The position numbers and the translations under genes are program-made. The notes under the pieces were generated by a model. It worked only from the letters and a program-made list of their open reading frames with translations, was not told where the DNA came from and made no database searches. DNA of 64,000 bases from the NCBI GenBank assembly GCA_958295605.1, contig OY282500.1:26295846-26359845 (forward strand), read 5' to 3'. Source of the stretch: Ajuga chamaepitys. Taxonomy: Eukaryota; Streptophyta; Magnoliopsida; Lamiales; Lamiaceae. The first letter of the stretch is position 1; each line of letters opens with the position of its first letter. Below, one piece after another: positions 25,461 to 39,294 of this stretch.

Positions 25461-25860
25461 AATTAGGCCAAATGGAAGACTTGTTGATCCGAGAAGTCAA
25501 TTAGGGTCAAAGACAAGCCTTAATGATTCGAGAAGTCGAATCATGTCAAATATTTGTTGCTTGTTGATCCGAGAAGCCGTATTGGGTCACATTGTGCGTA
25601 CTTGGTGACTTGATAAGACCAACGGATCAAGTTATGGATACTTGTTGATCCGAGAAGCCAAATTAGGTCAAATGGAGGACTTGTTCATCCGAGAAGTCAA
25701 CTAGGGTCAAAGACAAGCCTTAATGATTCGAGAAGTCGAATCGCGTCAAATAGTTGTTGCTTGTTGATCCGAGAAGCCGTATTGGGTCACATTGTGCGTA
25801 CTTGGTGACTTGATAAGACCAACGGATCAAGTTATGGATACTTGTTGATCCGAGAAGCCA

Positions 25861-26260
25861 AATTAGGTCAAATGCAAGTCTTGTTGATCCGAGAAGTCAA
25901 TTAGGGTCAAAGACAAGCCTTAATGATTCGAGAAGTCGAATCATGTCAAATATTTGTTGCTTGTTGATCCGAGAAGCCGTATTGGGTCACATTGTGCGTA
26001 CTTGGTGACTTGATAAGACCAACGGATCAAGTTATGGATACTTGTTGATCCGAGAAGCCAAATTAGGTCAAATGGAGGACTTGTTCATCCGAGAAGTCAA
26101 CTAGGGTCAAAGACAAGCCTTAATGATTCGAGAAGTCGAATCGCGTCAAATAGTTGTTGCTTGTTGATCCGAGAAGCCGTATTGGGTCACATTGTGCGTA
26201 CTTGGTGACTTGATAAGACCAACGGATCAAGTTATGGATACTTGTTGATCCGAGAAGCCA
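25861..26260 (+). repeat. 400-bp tandem duplication with chimeric D'/H monomer
   Basis: The monomer at 25861-26060 begins AATGCAAGTC as D' but carries AATCATGTCAAATATTTG (near 25941), otherwise specific to H. A second I monomer (TTCATCC) follows at 26061. The breakpoint lies within the shared stretch between these diagnostic sites, as expected from out-of-register crossover or template switching two monomers apart. Confidence 0.88.
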
Positions 26261-26641
26261 AATTAGGTCAAATGCAAGTCTTGTTGATCCGAGAAGTCAA
26301 TTAGGGTCAAAGACAAGCCTTAATGATTCGAGAAGTCGAATCGAGTCAAATAGTTTTTGCTTGTTGATCCGAGAAGCCGTATTGGGTCACATTGTGCGTA
26401 CTTGGTGACTTGATAAAGAAAATGGATCAAGTTAGGGATAATTGTTTATCCGAGAAGCCAATTTTTTGTCAAATGGAAGACTTGTTGATCCGAGAAGTCA
26501 ATTAGGGTCAGAGACAAGCCTTAAGGATTCAAAAAGTCGAATCGAGTCAAATAGTTGTTGCTTGTGGATCCGAGAAGCCATATTGGGTCACATTATGCGT
26601 ACTTGGTGACTTGATAAGACCAACGGATCAAGTTACGGATA

Positions 26642-26802
26642 CTTGTTGATCCGAGAAGTCAATTAGTGTCAAAGACAAGCCTTAATGATTCGAGAAGTCG
26701 AATCGAGTCAAATAGTTGTTGCTTGTTGATCCGATAAGCCGTATTGGGTCACATTGTGCGTACTTGGTGACTTGATAAGACCAACGGATCAAGTTATGGA
26801 TA
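26642..26802 (+). repeat. 161-bp truncated monomer, fifth
   Basis: 2763 bp after the fourth; the extra 400 bp is the local duplication at 25861. Confidence 0.92.
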
Positions 26803-28223
26803 CTTGTTGATCCGAGAAGCCAAATTAGGTCAAATGGAGGACTTGTTGATCCGAGAAGTCAAGTAGGGTCAAAGACAAGCCTTAATGATTCGAGAAGTCG
26901 AATCGCGTCAAATAGTTGTTGCTTGTTGATCCGAGAAGCCGTATTGGGTCACATTGTGCGTACTTGGTGACTTGATAAGACCAACGGATCAAGTTATGGA
27001 TACTTGTTGATCCGAGAAGCCAAATTCGGCCAAATGGAAGACTTGTTGATCCGAGAAGTCAATTAGGGTCAAAGACAAGCCTTAATGATTCGAGAAGTCG
27101 AATCGAATCAAATAGTTGTTACTTGTTGATCCGAGAAGCCGTATTGGGTCACATTGTGCGTACTTGGTGACTTGATAAGACCAACGGATCAAGTTATGGA
27201 TACTTGTTGATCCGAGAAGCCAAATTAGATCAAATGGAGGACTTGTTGATCCGAGAAGTCAACTAGGGTCAAAGACAAGCCTTAATGATTCGGGAAGTCG
27301 AATCGCGTCAAATAGTTGTTGCTTGTTGATCCGAGAAGCCGTATTGGGTCACATTGTGCGTACTTGGTGACTTGATAAGACCAACGGATCAAGTTATGGA
27401 TACTTGTTGATCCGAGAAGCCAAATTAGGTCAAATGCAAGTCTTGTTGATGCGAGAAGTCAATTAGGGTCAAAGACAAGCCTTAATGATTCGAGAAGTCG
27501 AATCGAGTCAAATAGTTTTTGCTTGTTGATCCGAGAAGCCGTATTGGGTCACATTGTGCGTACTTGGTGACTTGATAAAGAAAATGGATCAAGTTAGGGA
27601 TACTTGTTTATCCGAGAAGCCTAATTTTTGTCAAATGGAAGACTTGTTGATCCGAGAAGTCAATTAGGGTCAGAGACAAGCCTTAAGGATTCGAAAAGTC
27701 GAATCGAGTCAAATAGTTGTTGCTTGTGGATCCGAGGAGCCGTATTGGGTCACATTATGCGTACTTGGTGACTTGATAAGACCAACGGATCAAGTTACGG
27801 ATACTTGTTGATCCGAGAAGCCAAATTAGGTCAAATAGAAGACTTGTTGATCCGAGAAGTCAATTAGGGTCAAAGACAAGCCTTAATGATTCGAGAACTC
27901 GAATCGAGTCAAATAGTTGGTGCTTGTTGATCCGAGAAGCCGTATTGGGTCACATTATGCGTACTTGTTGACTTTATAAAGAAAACGGATCAAGTTATGG
28001 ATACTTGTTGATCCAAGAAGCCAAATTAGGTCAAATGGAAGACTTGTTGATCCGAGAAGTCAATTAGTGTCAAAGACAAGCCTTAATGATTCGAGAAGTC
28101 GAATCGCGTCAAATAGTTGTTGCTTGTTGATCCGAGAAGCCGTATTGGGTCACATTGTGCGTACTTGGTGACTTGATAAGACCAATGGATGAAGTTATGG
28201 ATACTTGTTGATCCGAGAAGCCA

Positions 28224-31200
28224 AATTAGGCCAAATGGAAGACTTGTTGATCCGAGAAGTCAATTAGGGTCAAAGACAAGCCTTAATGATTCGAGAAGTC
28301 GAATCATGTCAAATATTTGTTGCTTGTTGATCCGAGAAGCCGTATTGGGTCACATTGTGCGTACTTGGTGACTTGATAAGACCAACGGATCAAGTTATGG
28401 ATACTTGTTGATCCGAGAAGCCAAATTAGGTCAAATGGAGGACTTGTTCATCCGAGAAGTCAACTAGGGTCAAAGACAAGCCTTAATGATTCGAGAAGTC
28501 GAATCGCGTCAAATAGTTGTTGCTTGTTGATCCGAGAAGCCGTATTGGGTCACATTGTGCGTACTTGGTGACTTGATAAGACCAACGGATCAAGTTATGG
28601 ATACTTGTTGATCCGAGAAGCCAAATTAGGTCAAATGCAAGTCTTGTTGATCCGAGAAGTCAATTAGGGTCAAAGACAAGCCTTAATGATTCGAGAAGTC
28701 GAATCGAGTCAAATAGTTTTTGCTTGTTGATCCGAGAAGCCGTATTGGGTCACATTGTGCGTACTTGGTGACTTGATAAAGAAAATGGATCAAGTTAGGG
28801 ATAATTGTTTATCCGAGAAGCCAATTTTTTGTCAAATGGAAGACTTGTTGATCCGAGAAGTCAATTAGGGTCAGAGACAAGCCTTAAGGATTCAAAAAGT
28901 CGAATCGAGTCAAATAGTTGTTGCTTGTGGATCCGAGAAGCCATATTGGGTCACATTATGCGTACTTGGTGACTTGATAAGACCAACGGATCAAGTTACG
29001 GATACTTGTTGATCCGAGAACCCAAATTAGGTCAAATAGAAGACTTGTTGATCCGAGAAGTCAATTAGGGTCAAAGACAAGCCTTAAGGATTCGAGAACT
29101 CGAATCGAGTCAAATAGTTGGTGCTTGTTGATCCGAGAAGCCGTATTGGGTCACATTATGCGTACTTGGTGACTTGATAAAGAAAACGGATCAAGTTATG
29201 GATACTTGTTGATCCAAGAAGCCAAATTAGGTCAAATGGAAGACTTGTTGATCCGAGAAGTCAATTAGTGTCAAAGACAAGCCTTAATGATTCGAGAAGT
29301 CGAATCGAGTCAAATAGTTGTTGCTTGTTGATCCGATAAGCCGTATTGGGTCACATTGTGCGTACTTGGTGACTTTATAAGACCAACGGATCAAGTTATG
29401 GATACTTGTTGATCCAAGAAGCCAAATTAGGTCAAATGGAGGACTTGTTGATCCGAGAAGTCAACTAGGGTCAAAGACAAGCCTTAATGATTCGAGAAGT
29501 CGAATCGCGTCAAATAGTTGTTGCTTGTTGATCCGAGAAGCCGTATTGGGTCACATTGTGCGTACTTGGTGACTTGATAAGACCAACGGATCAAGTTATG
29601 GATACTTGTTGATCCGAGAAGCCAAATTAGGCCAAATGGAAGACTTGTTGATCCGAGAAGTCAATTAGGGTCAAAGACAAGCCTTAATGATTCGCGAAGT
29701 CGAATCGAGTCAAATAGTTGTTGCTTGTTGATCCGAGAAGCCGTATTGGGTCACATTGTGCGTACTTGGTGACTTGATAAGACCAACGGATCAAGTTATG
29801 GATACTTGTTGAGCCGAGAAGCCAAATTAGGCCAAGTGGAAGACTTGTTGATTCGAGATGTTAATTAGGGTCAAAGACAAGCCTTAATGATTCGAGAAGT
29901 CGAATCGAGTCAAATAGTTGTTGCTTGTTGATCCTAGAAGCCGTATTGGGTCACATTGTGCGTACTTGGTGACTTGATAAGACCAACGGATCAAGTTATG
30001 GATACTTGTTGAGCCGAGAAGCCAAATTAGGCCAAGTGGAAGACTTGTTGATCCGAGATGTTAATTAGGGTCAAAGACAAGCCTTAATGATTCGAGAAGT
30101 CGAATCGAGTCAAATAGTTGTTGCTTGTTGATCCGAGAAGCCGTATTGGGTCACATTGTGCGTACTTGGTGACTTGATAAGACCAACGGATCAAGTTATG
30201 GATACTTGTTGATCCGAGAAGCCAAATTAGATCAAATGGAGGACTTGTTGATCCGAGAAGTCAACTAGGGTCAAAGACAAGCCTTAATGATTCGGGAAGT
30301 CGAATCGCGTCAAATAGTTGTTGCTTGTTGATCCGAGAAGCCGTATTGGGTCACATTGTGCGTACTTGGTGACTTGATAAGACCAACGGATCAAGTTATG
30401 GATACTTGTTGATCCGAGAAGCCAAATTAGGTCAAATGCAAGTCTTGTTGATGCGAGAAGTCAATTAGGGTCAAAGACAAGCCTTAATGATTCGAGAAGT
30501 CGAATCGAGTCAAATAGTTTTTGCTTGTTGATCCGAGAAGCCGTATTGGGTCACATTGTGCGTACTTGGTGACTTGATAAAGAAAATGGATCAAGTTAGG
30601 GATACTTGTTTATCCGAGAAGCCTAATTTTTGTCAAATGGAAGACTTGTTGATCCGAGAAGTCAATTAGGGTCAGAGACAAGCCTTAAGGATTCGAAAAG
30701 TCGAATCGAGTCAAATAGTTGTTGCTTGTGGATCCGAGGAGCCGTATTGGGTCACATTATGCGTACTTGGTGACTTGATAAGACCAACGGATCAAGTTAC
30801 GGATACTTGTTGATCCGAGAAGCCAAATTAGGTCAAATAGAAGACTTGTTGATCCGAGAAGTCAATTAGGGTCAAAGACAAGCCTTAATGATTCGAGAAC
30901 TCGAATCGAGTCAAATAGTTGGTGCTTGTTGATCCGAGAAGCCGTATTGGGTCACATTATGCGTACTTGTTGACTTTATAAAGAAAACGGATCAAGTTAT
31001 GGATACTTGTTGATCCAAGAAGCCAAATTAGGTCAAATGGAAGACTTGTTGATCCGAGAAGTCAATTAGTGTCAAAGACAAGCCTTAATGATTCGAGAAG
31101 TCGAATCGCGTCAAATAGTTGTTGCTTGTTGATCCGAGAAGCCGTATTGGGTCACATTGTGCGTACTTGGTGACTTGATAAGACCAATGGATGAAGTTAT

Positions 31201-31225
31201 GGATACTTGTTGATCCGAGAAGCCA
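28224..31225 (+). repeat. 15-monomer HOR unit (3002 bp)
   Basis: Order H-I-D'-E'-P-Q-A-S-J-K-C-D-E-F-G. S carries GATTCGCGAAG. P, Q, A and S replace the truncated G and A-B of the 12-mer. The same 15-monomer order and length occur at 40515-43516. Private change: GATTCGAGATG near 29852. Confidence 0.87.
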
Positions 31226-32006
31226 AATTAGGCCAAATGGAAGACTTGTTGATCCGAGAAGTCAATTAGGGTCAAAGACAAGCCTTAATGATTCGAGAAG
31301 TCGAATCATGTCAAATATTTGTTGCTTGTTGATCCGAGAAGCCGTATTGGGTCACATTGTGCGCACTTGGTGACTTGATAAGACCAACGGATCAAGTTAT
31401 GGGTACTTGTTGATCCGAGAAGCCAAATTAGGTCAAATGGAGGACTTGTTCATCCGAGAAGTCAACTAGGGTCAAAGACAAGCCTTAATGATTCGAGAAG
31501 TCGAATCGCGTCAAATAGTTGTTGCTTGTTGATCCGAGAAGCCGTATTGGGTCACATTGTGCGTACTTGGTGACTTGATAAGACCAACGGATCAAGTTAT
31601 GGATACTTGTTGATCCGAGAAGCCAAATTAGGTCAAATGCAAGTCTTGTTGATCCGAGAAGTCAATTAGGGTCAAAGACAAGCCTTAATGATTCGAGAAG
31701 TCGAATCGAGTCAAATAGTTTTTGCTTGTTGATCCCAGAAGCCGTATTGGGTCACATTGTGCGTACTTGGTGACTTGATAAAGAAAATGGATCAAGTTAG
31801 GGATAATTGTTTATCCGAGAAGCCAATTTTTTGTCAAATGGAAGACTTGTTGATCCGAGAAGTCAATTAGGGTCAGAGACAAGCCTTAAGGATTCAAAAA
31901 GTCGAATCGAGTCAAATAGTTGTTGCTTGTGGATCCGAGAAGCCATATTGGGTCACATTATGCGTACTTGGTGACTTGATAAGACCAACGGATCAAGTTA
32001 CGGATA

Positions 32007-32167
32007 CTTGTTGATCCGAGAAGTCAATTAGTGTCAAAGACAAGCCTTAATGATTCGAGAAGTCGAATCGAGTCAAATAGTTGTTGCTTGTTGATCCGAT
32101 AAGCCGTATTGGGTCACATTGTGCGTACTTGGTGACTTGATAAGACCAACGGATCAAGTTATGGATA
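32007..32167 (+). repeat. 161-bp truncated monomer, sixth
   Basis: Lies in the 20-monomer composite unit, just before the A/B chimera. Confidence 0.92.
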
Positions 32168-32187
32168 CTTGTTGATCCGAGAAGCCA

Positions 32188-32387
32188 AATTAGGTCAAAT
32201 GGAGGACTTGTTGATCCGAGAAGTCAATTAGGGTCAAAGACAAGCCTTAATGATTCGAGAAGTCGAATCGAATCAAATAGTTGTTACTTGTTGATCCGAG
32301 AAGCCGTATTGGGTCACATTGTGCGTACTTGGTGACTTGATAAGACCAACGGATCAAGTTATGGATACTTGTTGATCCGAGAAGCCA
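32188..32387 (+). repeat. Chimeric A/B monomer
   Basis: It starts with the A signature (AATGGAGGAC) and continues with the B signature (CAATTAGGG, GAATCGAATC and GTTACTTG). One monomer was removed by a crossover within an aligned A-B pair. Confidence 0.82.
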
Positions 32388-35300
32388 AATTAGATCAAAT
32401 GGAGGACTTGTTGATCCGAGAAGTCAACTAGGGTCAAAGACAAGCCTTAATGATTCGGGAAGTCGAATCGCGTCAAATAGTTGTTGCTTGTTGATCCGAG
32501 AAGCCGTATTGGGTCACATTGTGCGTACTTGGTGACTTGATAAGACCAACGGATCAAGTTATGGATACTTGTTGATCCGAGAAGCCAAATTAGGTCAAAT
32601 GCAAGTCTTGTTGATCCGAGAAGTCAATTAGGGTCAAAGACAAGCCTTAATGATTCGAGAAGTCGAATCGAGTCAAATAGTTTTTGCTTGTTGATCCGAG
32701 AAGCCGTATTGGGTCACATTGTGCGTACTTGGTGACTTGATAAAGAAAATGGATCAAGTTAGGGATAATTGTTTATCCGAGAAGCCAATTTTTTGTCAAA
32801 TGGAAGACTTGTTGATCCGAGAAGTCAATTAGGGTCAGAGACAAGCCTTAAGGATTCAAAAAGTCGAATCGAGTCAAATAGTTGTTGCTTGTGGATCCGA
32901 GAAGCCATATTGGGTCACATTATGCGTACTTGGTGACTTGATAAGACCAACGGATCAAGTTACGGATACTTGTTGATCCGAGAACCCAAATTAGGTCAAA
33001 TAGAAGACTTGTTGATCCGAGAAGTCAATTAGGGTCAAAGACAAGCCTTAAGGATTCGAGAACTCGAATCGAGTCAAATAGTTGGTGCTTGTTGATCCGA
33101 GAAGCCGTATTGGGTCACATTATGCGTACTTGGTGACTTGATAAAGAAAACGGATCAAGTTATGGATACTTGTTGATCCAAGAAGCCAAATTAGGTCAAA
33201 TGGAAGACTTGTTGATCCGAGAAGTCAATTAGTGTCAAAGACAAGCCTTAATGATTCGAGAAGTCGAATCGAGTCAAATAGTTGTTGCTTGTTGATCCGA
33301 TAAGCCGTATTGGGTCACATTGTGCGTACTTCGTGACTTTATAAGACCAACGGATCAAGTTATGGATACTTGTTGATCCAAGAAGCCAAATTAGGTCAAA
33401 TGGAGGACTTGTTGATCCGAGAAGTCAACTAGGGTCAAAGACAAGCCTTAATGATTCGAGAAGTCGAATCGCGTCAAATAGTTGTTGCTTGTTGATCCGA
33501 GAAGCCGTATTGGGTCACATTGTGCGTACTTGGTGACTTGATAAGACCAACGGATCAAGTTATGGATACTTGTTGATCCGAGAAGCCAAATTAGGCCAAA
33601 TGGAAGACTTGTTGATCCGAGAAGTCAATTAGGGTCAAAGACAAGCCTTAATGATTCGCGAAGTCGAATCGAGTCAAATAGTTGTTGCTTGTTGATCCGA
33701 GAAGCCGTATTGGGTCACATTGTGCGTACTTGGTGACTTGATAAGACCAACGGATCAAGTTATGGATACTTGTTGAGCCGAGAAGCCAAATTAGGCCAAG
33801 TGGAAGACTTGTTGATCCGAGATGTTAATTAGGGTCAAAGACAAGCCTTAATGATTCGAGAAGTCGAATCGAGTCAAATAGTTGTTGCTTGTTGATCCTA
33901 GAAGCCGTATTGGGTCACATTGTGCGTACTTGGTGACTTGATAAGACCAACGGATCAAGTTATGGATACTTGTTGAGCCGAGAAGCCAAATTAGGCCAAG
34001 TGGAAGACTTGTTGATCCGAGATGTTAATTAGGGTCAAAGACAAGCCTTAATGATTCGAGAAGTCGAATCGAGTCAAATAGTTGTTGCTTGTTGATCCGA
34101 GAAGCCGTATTGGGTCACATTGTGCGTACTTGGTGACTTGATAAGACCAACGGATCAAGTTATGGATACTTGTTGATCCGAGAAGCCAAATTAGATCAAA
34201 TGGAGGACTTGTTGATCCGAGAAGTCAACTAGGGTCAAAGACAAGCCTTAATGATTCGGGAAGTCGAATCGCGTCAAATAGTTGTTGCTTGTTGATCCGA
34301 GAAGCCGTATTGGGTCACATTGTGCGTACTTGGTGACTTGATAAGACCAACGGATCAAGTTATGGATACTTGTTGATCCGAGAAGCCAAATTAGGTCAAA
34401 TGCAAGTCTTGTTGATGCGAGAAGTCAATTAGGGTCAAAGACAAGCCTTAATGATTCGAGAAGTCGAATCGAGTCAAATAGTTTTTGCTTGTTGATCCGA
34501 GAAGCCGTATTGGGTCACATTGTGCGTACTTGGTGACTTGATAAAGAAAATGGATCAAGTTAGGGATACTTGTTTATCCGAGAAGCCTAATTTTTGTCAA
34601 ATGGAAGACTTGTTGATCCGAGAAGTCAATTAGGGTCAGAGACAAGCCTTAAGGATTCGAAAAGTCGAATCGAGTCAAATAGTTGTTGCTTGTGGATCCG
34701 AGGAGCCGTATTGGGTCACATTATGCGTACTTGGTGACTTGATAAGACCAACGGATCAAGTTACGGATACTTGTTGATCCGAGAAGCCAAATTAGGTCAA
34801 ATAGAAGACTTGTTGATCCGAGAAGTCAATTAGGGTCAAAGACAAGCCTTAATGATTCGAGAACTCGAATCGAGTCAAATAGTTGGTGCTTGTTGATCCG
34901 AGAAGCCGTATTGGGTCACATTATGCGTACTTGTTGACTTTATAAAGAAAACGGATCAAGTTATGGATACTTGTTGATCCAAGAAGCCAAATTAGGTCAA
35001 ATGGAAGACTTGTTGATTCGAGAAGTCAATTAGTGTCAAAGACAAGCCTTAATGATTCGAGAAGTCGAATCGCGTCAAATAGTTGTTGCTTGTTGATCCG
35101 AGAAGCCGTATTGGGTCACATTGTGCGTACTTGGTGACTTGATAAGACCAATGGATGAAGTTATGGATACTTGTTGATCCGAGAAGCCAAATTAGGCCAA
35201 ATGGAAGACTTGTTGATCCGAGAAGTCAATTAGGGTCAAAGACAAGCCTTAATGATTCGAGAAGTCGAATCATGTCAAATATTTGATGCTTGTTGATCCG

Positions 35301-35970
35301 AGAAGCCGTATTGGGTCACATTGTGCGTACTTGGTGACTTGATAAGACCAACGGATCAAGTTATGGGTACTTGTTGATCCGAGAAGCCAAATTAGGTCAA
35401 ATGGAGGACTTGTTCATCCGAGAAGTCAACTAGGGTCAAAGACAAGCCTTAATGATTCGAGAAGTCGAATCGCGTCAAATAGTTGTTGCTTGTTGATCCG
35501 AGAAGCCGTATTGGGTCACATTGTGCGTACTTGGTGACTTGATAAGACCAACGGATCAAGTTATGGATACTTGTTGATCCGAGAAGCCAAATTAGGTCAA
35601 ATGCAAGTCTTGTTGATCCGAGAAGTCAATTAGGGTCAAAGACAAGCCTTAATGATTCGAGAAGTCGAATCGAGTCAAATAGTTTTTGCTTGTTGATCCC
35701 AGAAGCCGTATTGGGTCACATTGTGCGTACTTGGTGACTTGATAAAGAAAATGGATCAAGTTAGGGATAATTGTTTATCCGAGAAGCCAATTTTTTGTCA
35801 AATGGAAGACTTGTTGATCCGAGAAGTCAATTAGGGTCAGAGACAAGCCTTAAGGATTCAAAAAGTCGAATCGAGTCAAATAGTTGTTGCTTGTGGATCC
35901 GAGAAGCCATATTGGGTCACATTATGCGTACTTGGTGACTTGATAAGACCAACGGATCAAGTTACGGATA

Positions 35971-36131
35971 CTTGTTGATCCGAGAAGTCAATTAGTGTCA
36001 AAGACAAGCCTTAATGATTCGAGAAGTCGAATCGAGTCAAATAGTTGTTGCTTGTTGATCCGATAAGCCGTATTGGGTCACATTGTGCGTACTTGGTGAC
36101 TTGATAAGACCAACGGATCAAGTTATGGATA
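35971..36131 (+). repeat. 161-bp truncated monomer, seventh
   Basis: 3964 bp after the sixth, in step with the duplicated GGGTAC and GATCCCAG markers. Confidence 0.92.
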
Positions 36132-36751
36132 CTTGTTGATCCGAGAAGCCAAATTAGGTCAAATGAAGGACTTGTTGATCCGAGAAGTCAAGTACGGTCA
36201 AAGACAAGCCTTAATGATTCGAGAAGTCGAATCGCGTCAAATAGTTGTTGCTTGTTGATCCGAGAAGCCGTATTGGGTCACATTGTGCGTACTTGGTGAC
36301 TTGATAAGACCAACGGATCAAGTTATGGATACTTGTTGATCCGAGAAGCCAAATTCGGCCAAATGGAAGACTTGTTGATCCGAGAAGTCAATTAGGGTCA
36401 AAGACAAGCCTTAATGATTCGAGAAGTCGAATCGAATCAAATAGTTGTTACTTGTTGATCCGAGAAGCCGTATTGGGTCACATTGTGCGTACTTGGTGAC
36501 TTGATAAGACCAACGGATCAAGTTATGGATACTTGTTGATCCGAGAAGCCAAATTAGATCAAATGGAGGACTTGTTGATCCGAGAAGTCAACTAGGGTCA
36601 AAGACAAGCCTTAATGATTCGGGAAGTCGAATCGCGTCAAATAGTTGTTGCTTGTTGATCCGAGAAGCCGTATTGGGTCACATTGTGCGTACTTGGTGAC
36701 TTGATAAGACCAACGGATCAAGTTATGGATACTTGTTGATCCGAGAAGCCA

Positions 36752-36951
36752 AATTAGGTCAAATGCAAGTCTTGTTGATGCGAGAAGTCAATTAGGGTCA
36801 AAGACAAGCCTTAATGATTCGAGAAGTCGAATCGAGTCAAATAGTTTTTGCTTGTTGATCCGAGAAGCCGTATTGGGTCACATTGTGCGTACTTGGTGAC
36901 TTGATAAGACCAACGGATCAAGTTATGGATACTTGTTGATCCGAGAAGCCA
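36752..36951 (+). repeat. D monomer with foreign tail joined to variant I
   Basis: The front half is D (GATGCGAG, then AGTTTTTGC). The tail is GATAAGACCAACGG in place of the D-specific GATAAAGAAAATGG, and variant I follows instead of E. The same junction type recurs at 45079-45278, 48681-48880 and 53245-53444. Confidence 0.82.
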
Positions 36952-39133
36952 AATTAGGTCAAATGGAGGACTTGTTCATCCGAGAAGTCAACTAGGGTCA
37001 AAGACAAGCCTTAATGATTCGAGAAGTCGAATCGCGTCAAATAGTTGTTGCTTGTTGATCCGAGAAGCCGTATTGGGTCACATTGTGCGTACTTGGTGAC
37101 TTGATAAGACCAACGGATCAAGTTATGGATACTTGTTGATCCGAGAAGCCAAATTAGGTCAAATGCAAGTCTTGTTGATCCGAGAAGTCAATTAGGGTCA
37201 AAGACAAGCCTTAATGATTCGAGAAGTCGAATCGAGTCAAATAGTTTTTGCTTGTTGATCCGAGAAGCCGTATTGGGTCACATTGTGCGTACTTGGTGAC
37301 TTGATAAAGAAAATGGATCAAGTTAGGGATAATTGTTTATCCGAGAAGCCAATTTTTTGTCAAATGGAAGACTTGTTGATCCGAGAAGTCAATTAGGGTC
37401 AGAGACAAGCCTTAAGGATTCAAAAAGTCGAATCGAGTCAAATAGTTGTTGCTTGTGGATCCGAGAAGCCATATTGGGTCACATTATGCGTACTTGGTGA
37501 CTTGATAAGACCAACGGATCAAGTTACGGATACTTGTTGATCCGAGAACCCAAATTAGGTCAAATAGAAGACTTGTTGATCCGAGAAGTCAATTAGGGTC
37601 AAAGACAAGCCTTAAGGATTCGAGAACTCGAATCGAGTCAAATAGTTGGTGCTTGTTGATCCGAGAAGCCGTATTGGGTCACATTATGCGTACTTGGTGA
37701 CTTGATAAAGAAAACGGATCAAGTTATGGATACTTGTTGATCCAAGAAGCCAAATTAGGTCAAATGGAAGACTTGTTGATCCGAGAAGTCAATTAGTGTC
37801 AAAGACAAGCCTTAATGATTCGAGAAGTCGAATCGAGTCAAATAGTTGTTGCTTGTTGATCCGATAAGCCGTATTGGGTCACATTGTGCGTACTTGGTGA
37901 CTTTATAAGACCAACGGATCAAGTTATGGATACTTGTTGATCCAAGAAGCCAAATTAGGTCAAATGGAGGACTTGTTGATCCGAGAAGTCAACTAGGGTC
38001 AAAGACAAGCCTTAATGATTCGAGAAGTCGAATCGCGTCAAATAGTTGTTGCTTGTTGATCCGAGAAGCCGTATTGGGTCACATTGTGCGTACTTGGTGA
38101 CTTGATAAGACCAACGGATCAAGTTATGGATACTTGTTGATCCGAGAAGCCAAATTAGGCCAAATGGAAGACTTGTTGATCCGAGAAGTCAATTAGGGTC
38201 AAAGACAAGCCTTAATGATTCGAGAAGTCGAATCGCGTCAAATAGTTGTTGCTTGTTGATCCGAGAAGCCGTATTGGGTCACATTGTGCGTACTTGGTGA
38301 CTTGATAAGACCAATGGATGAAGTTATGGATACTTGTTGATCCGAGAAGCCAAATTAGGCCAAATGGAAGACTTGTTGATCCGAGAAGTCAATTAGGGTC
38401 AAAGACAAGCCTTAATGATTCGAGAAGTCGAATCATGTCAAATATTTGTTGCTTGTTGATCCGAGAAGCCGTATTGGGTCACATTGTGCGTACTTGGTGA
38501 CTTGATAAGACCAACGGATCAAGTTATGGATACTTGTTGATCCGAGAAGCCAAATTAGGTCAAATGGAGGACTTGTTCATCCGAGAAGTCAACTAGGGTC
38601 AAAGACAAGCCTTAATGATTCGAGAAGTCGAATCGCGTCAAATAGTTGTTGCTTGTTGATCCGAGAAGCCGTATTGGGTCACATTGTGCGTACTTGGTGA
38701 CTTGATAAGACCAACGGATCAAGTTATGGATACTTGTTGATCCGAGAAGCCAAATTAGGTCAAATGCAAGTCTTGTTGATCCGAGAAGTCAATTAGGGTC
38801 AAAGACAAGCCTTAATGATTCGAGAAGTCGAATCGAGTCAAATAGTTTTTGCTTGTTGATCCGAGAAGCCGTATTGGGTCACATTGTGCGTACTTGGTGA
38901 CTTGATAAAGAAAATGGATCAAGTTAGGGATAATTGTTTATCCGAGAAGCCAATTTTTTGTCAAATGGAAGACTTGTTGATCCGAGAAGTCAATTAGGGT
39001 CAGAGACAAGCCTTAAGGATTCAAAAAGTCGAATCGAGTCAAATAGTTGTTGCTTGTGGATCCGAGAAGCCATATTGGGTCACATTATGCGTACTTGGTG
39101 ACTTGATAAGACCAACGGATCAAGTTACGGATA

Positions 39134-39294
39134 CTTGTTGATCCGAGAAGTCAATTAGTGTCAAAGACAAGCCTTAATGATTCGAGAAGTCGAATCGAGT
39201 CAAATAGTTGTTGCTTGTTGATCCGATAAGCCGTATTGGGTCACATTGTGCGTACTTGGTGACTTGATAAGACCAACGGATCAAGTTATGGATA
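39134..39294 (+). repeat. 161-bp truncated monomer, eighth
   Basis: Lies in the 11-monomer unit. Confidence 0.92.

Larger units (their letters stand above)
25461..28223 (+). repeat. 12-mer HOR unit enlarged by two monomers (2763 bp)
   Basis: Identical plan to the preceding 12-mer units plus 400 extra bases (25861-26260). H-I is followed by a monomer that starts as D' and ends as H, then a second I, then the normal D'-E'-truncated G series. Confidence 0.9.
31226..35189 (+). repeat. 20-monomer composite HOR unit (3964 bp)
   Basis: Order H-I-D'-E'-truncated G-A/B chimera-C-D'-E'-P-Q-A-S-J-K-C-D-E-F-G. It joins the left part of a 12-mer to the right part of the 15-mer. The left portion carries GGGTAC (31401) and GATCCCAG (31731), which recur exactly 3964 bp later. 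Confidence 0.85.
35190..38352 (+). repeat. 16-monomer composite HOR unit (3163 bp)
   Basis: Contains H-I-D'-E'-truncated G-A-B-C-D, then a return to I-D'-E'-P-Q-A and a final monomer before the next H. The A monomer near 36152 has private changes AATGAAGG and AAGTACGG. H carries ATTTGATGC near 35281, which closes the chance 60-codon frame present in other H monomers. Confidence 0.83.
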
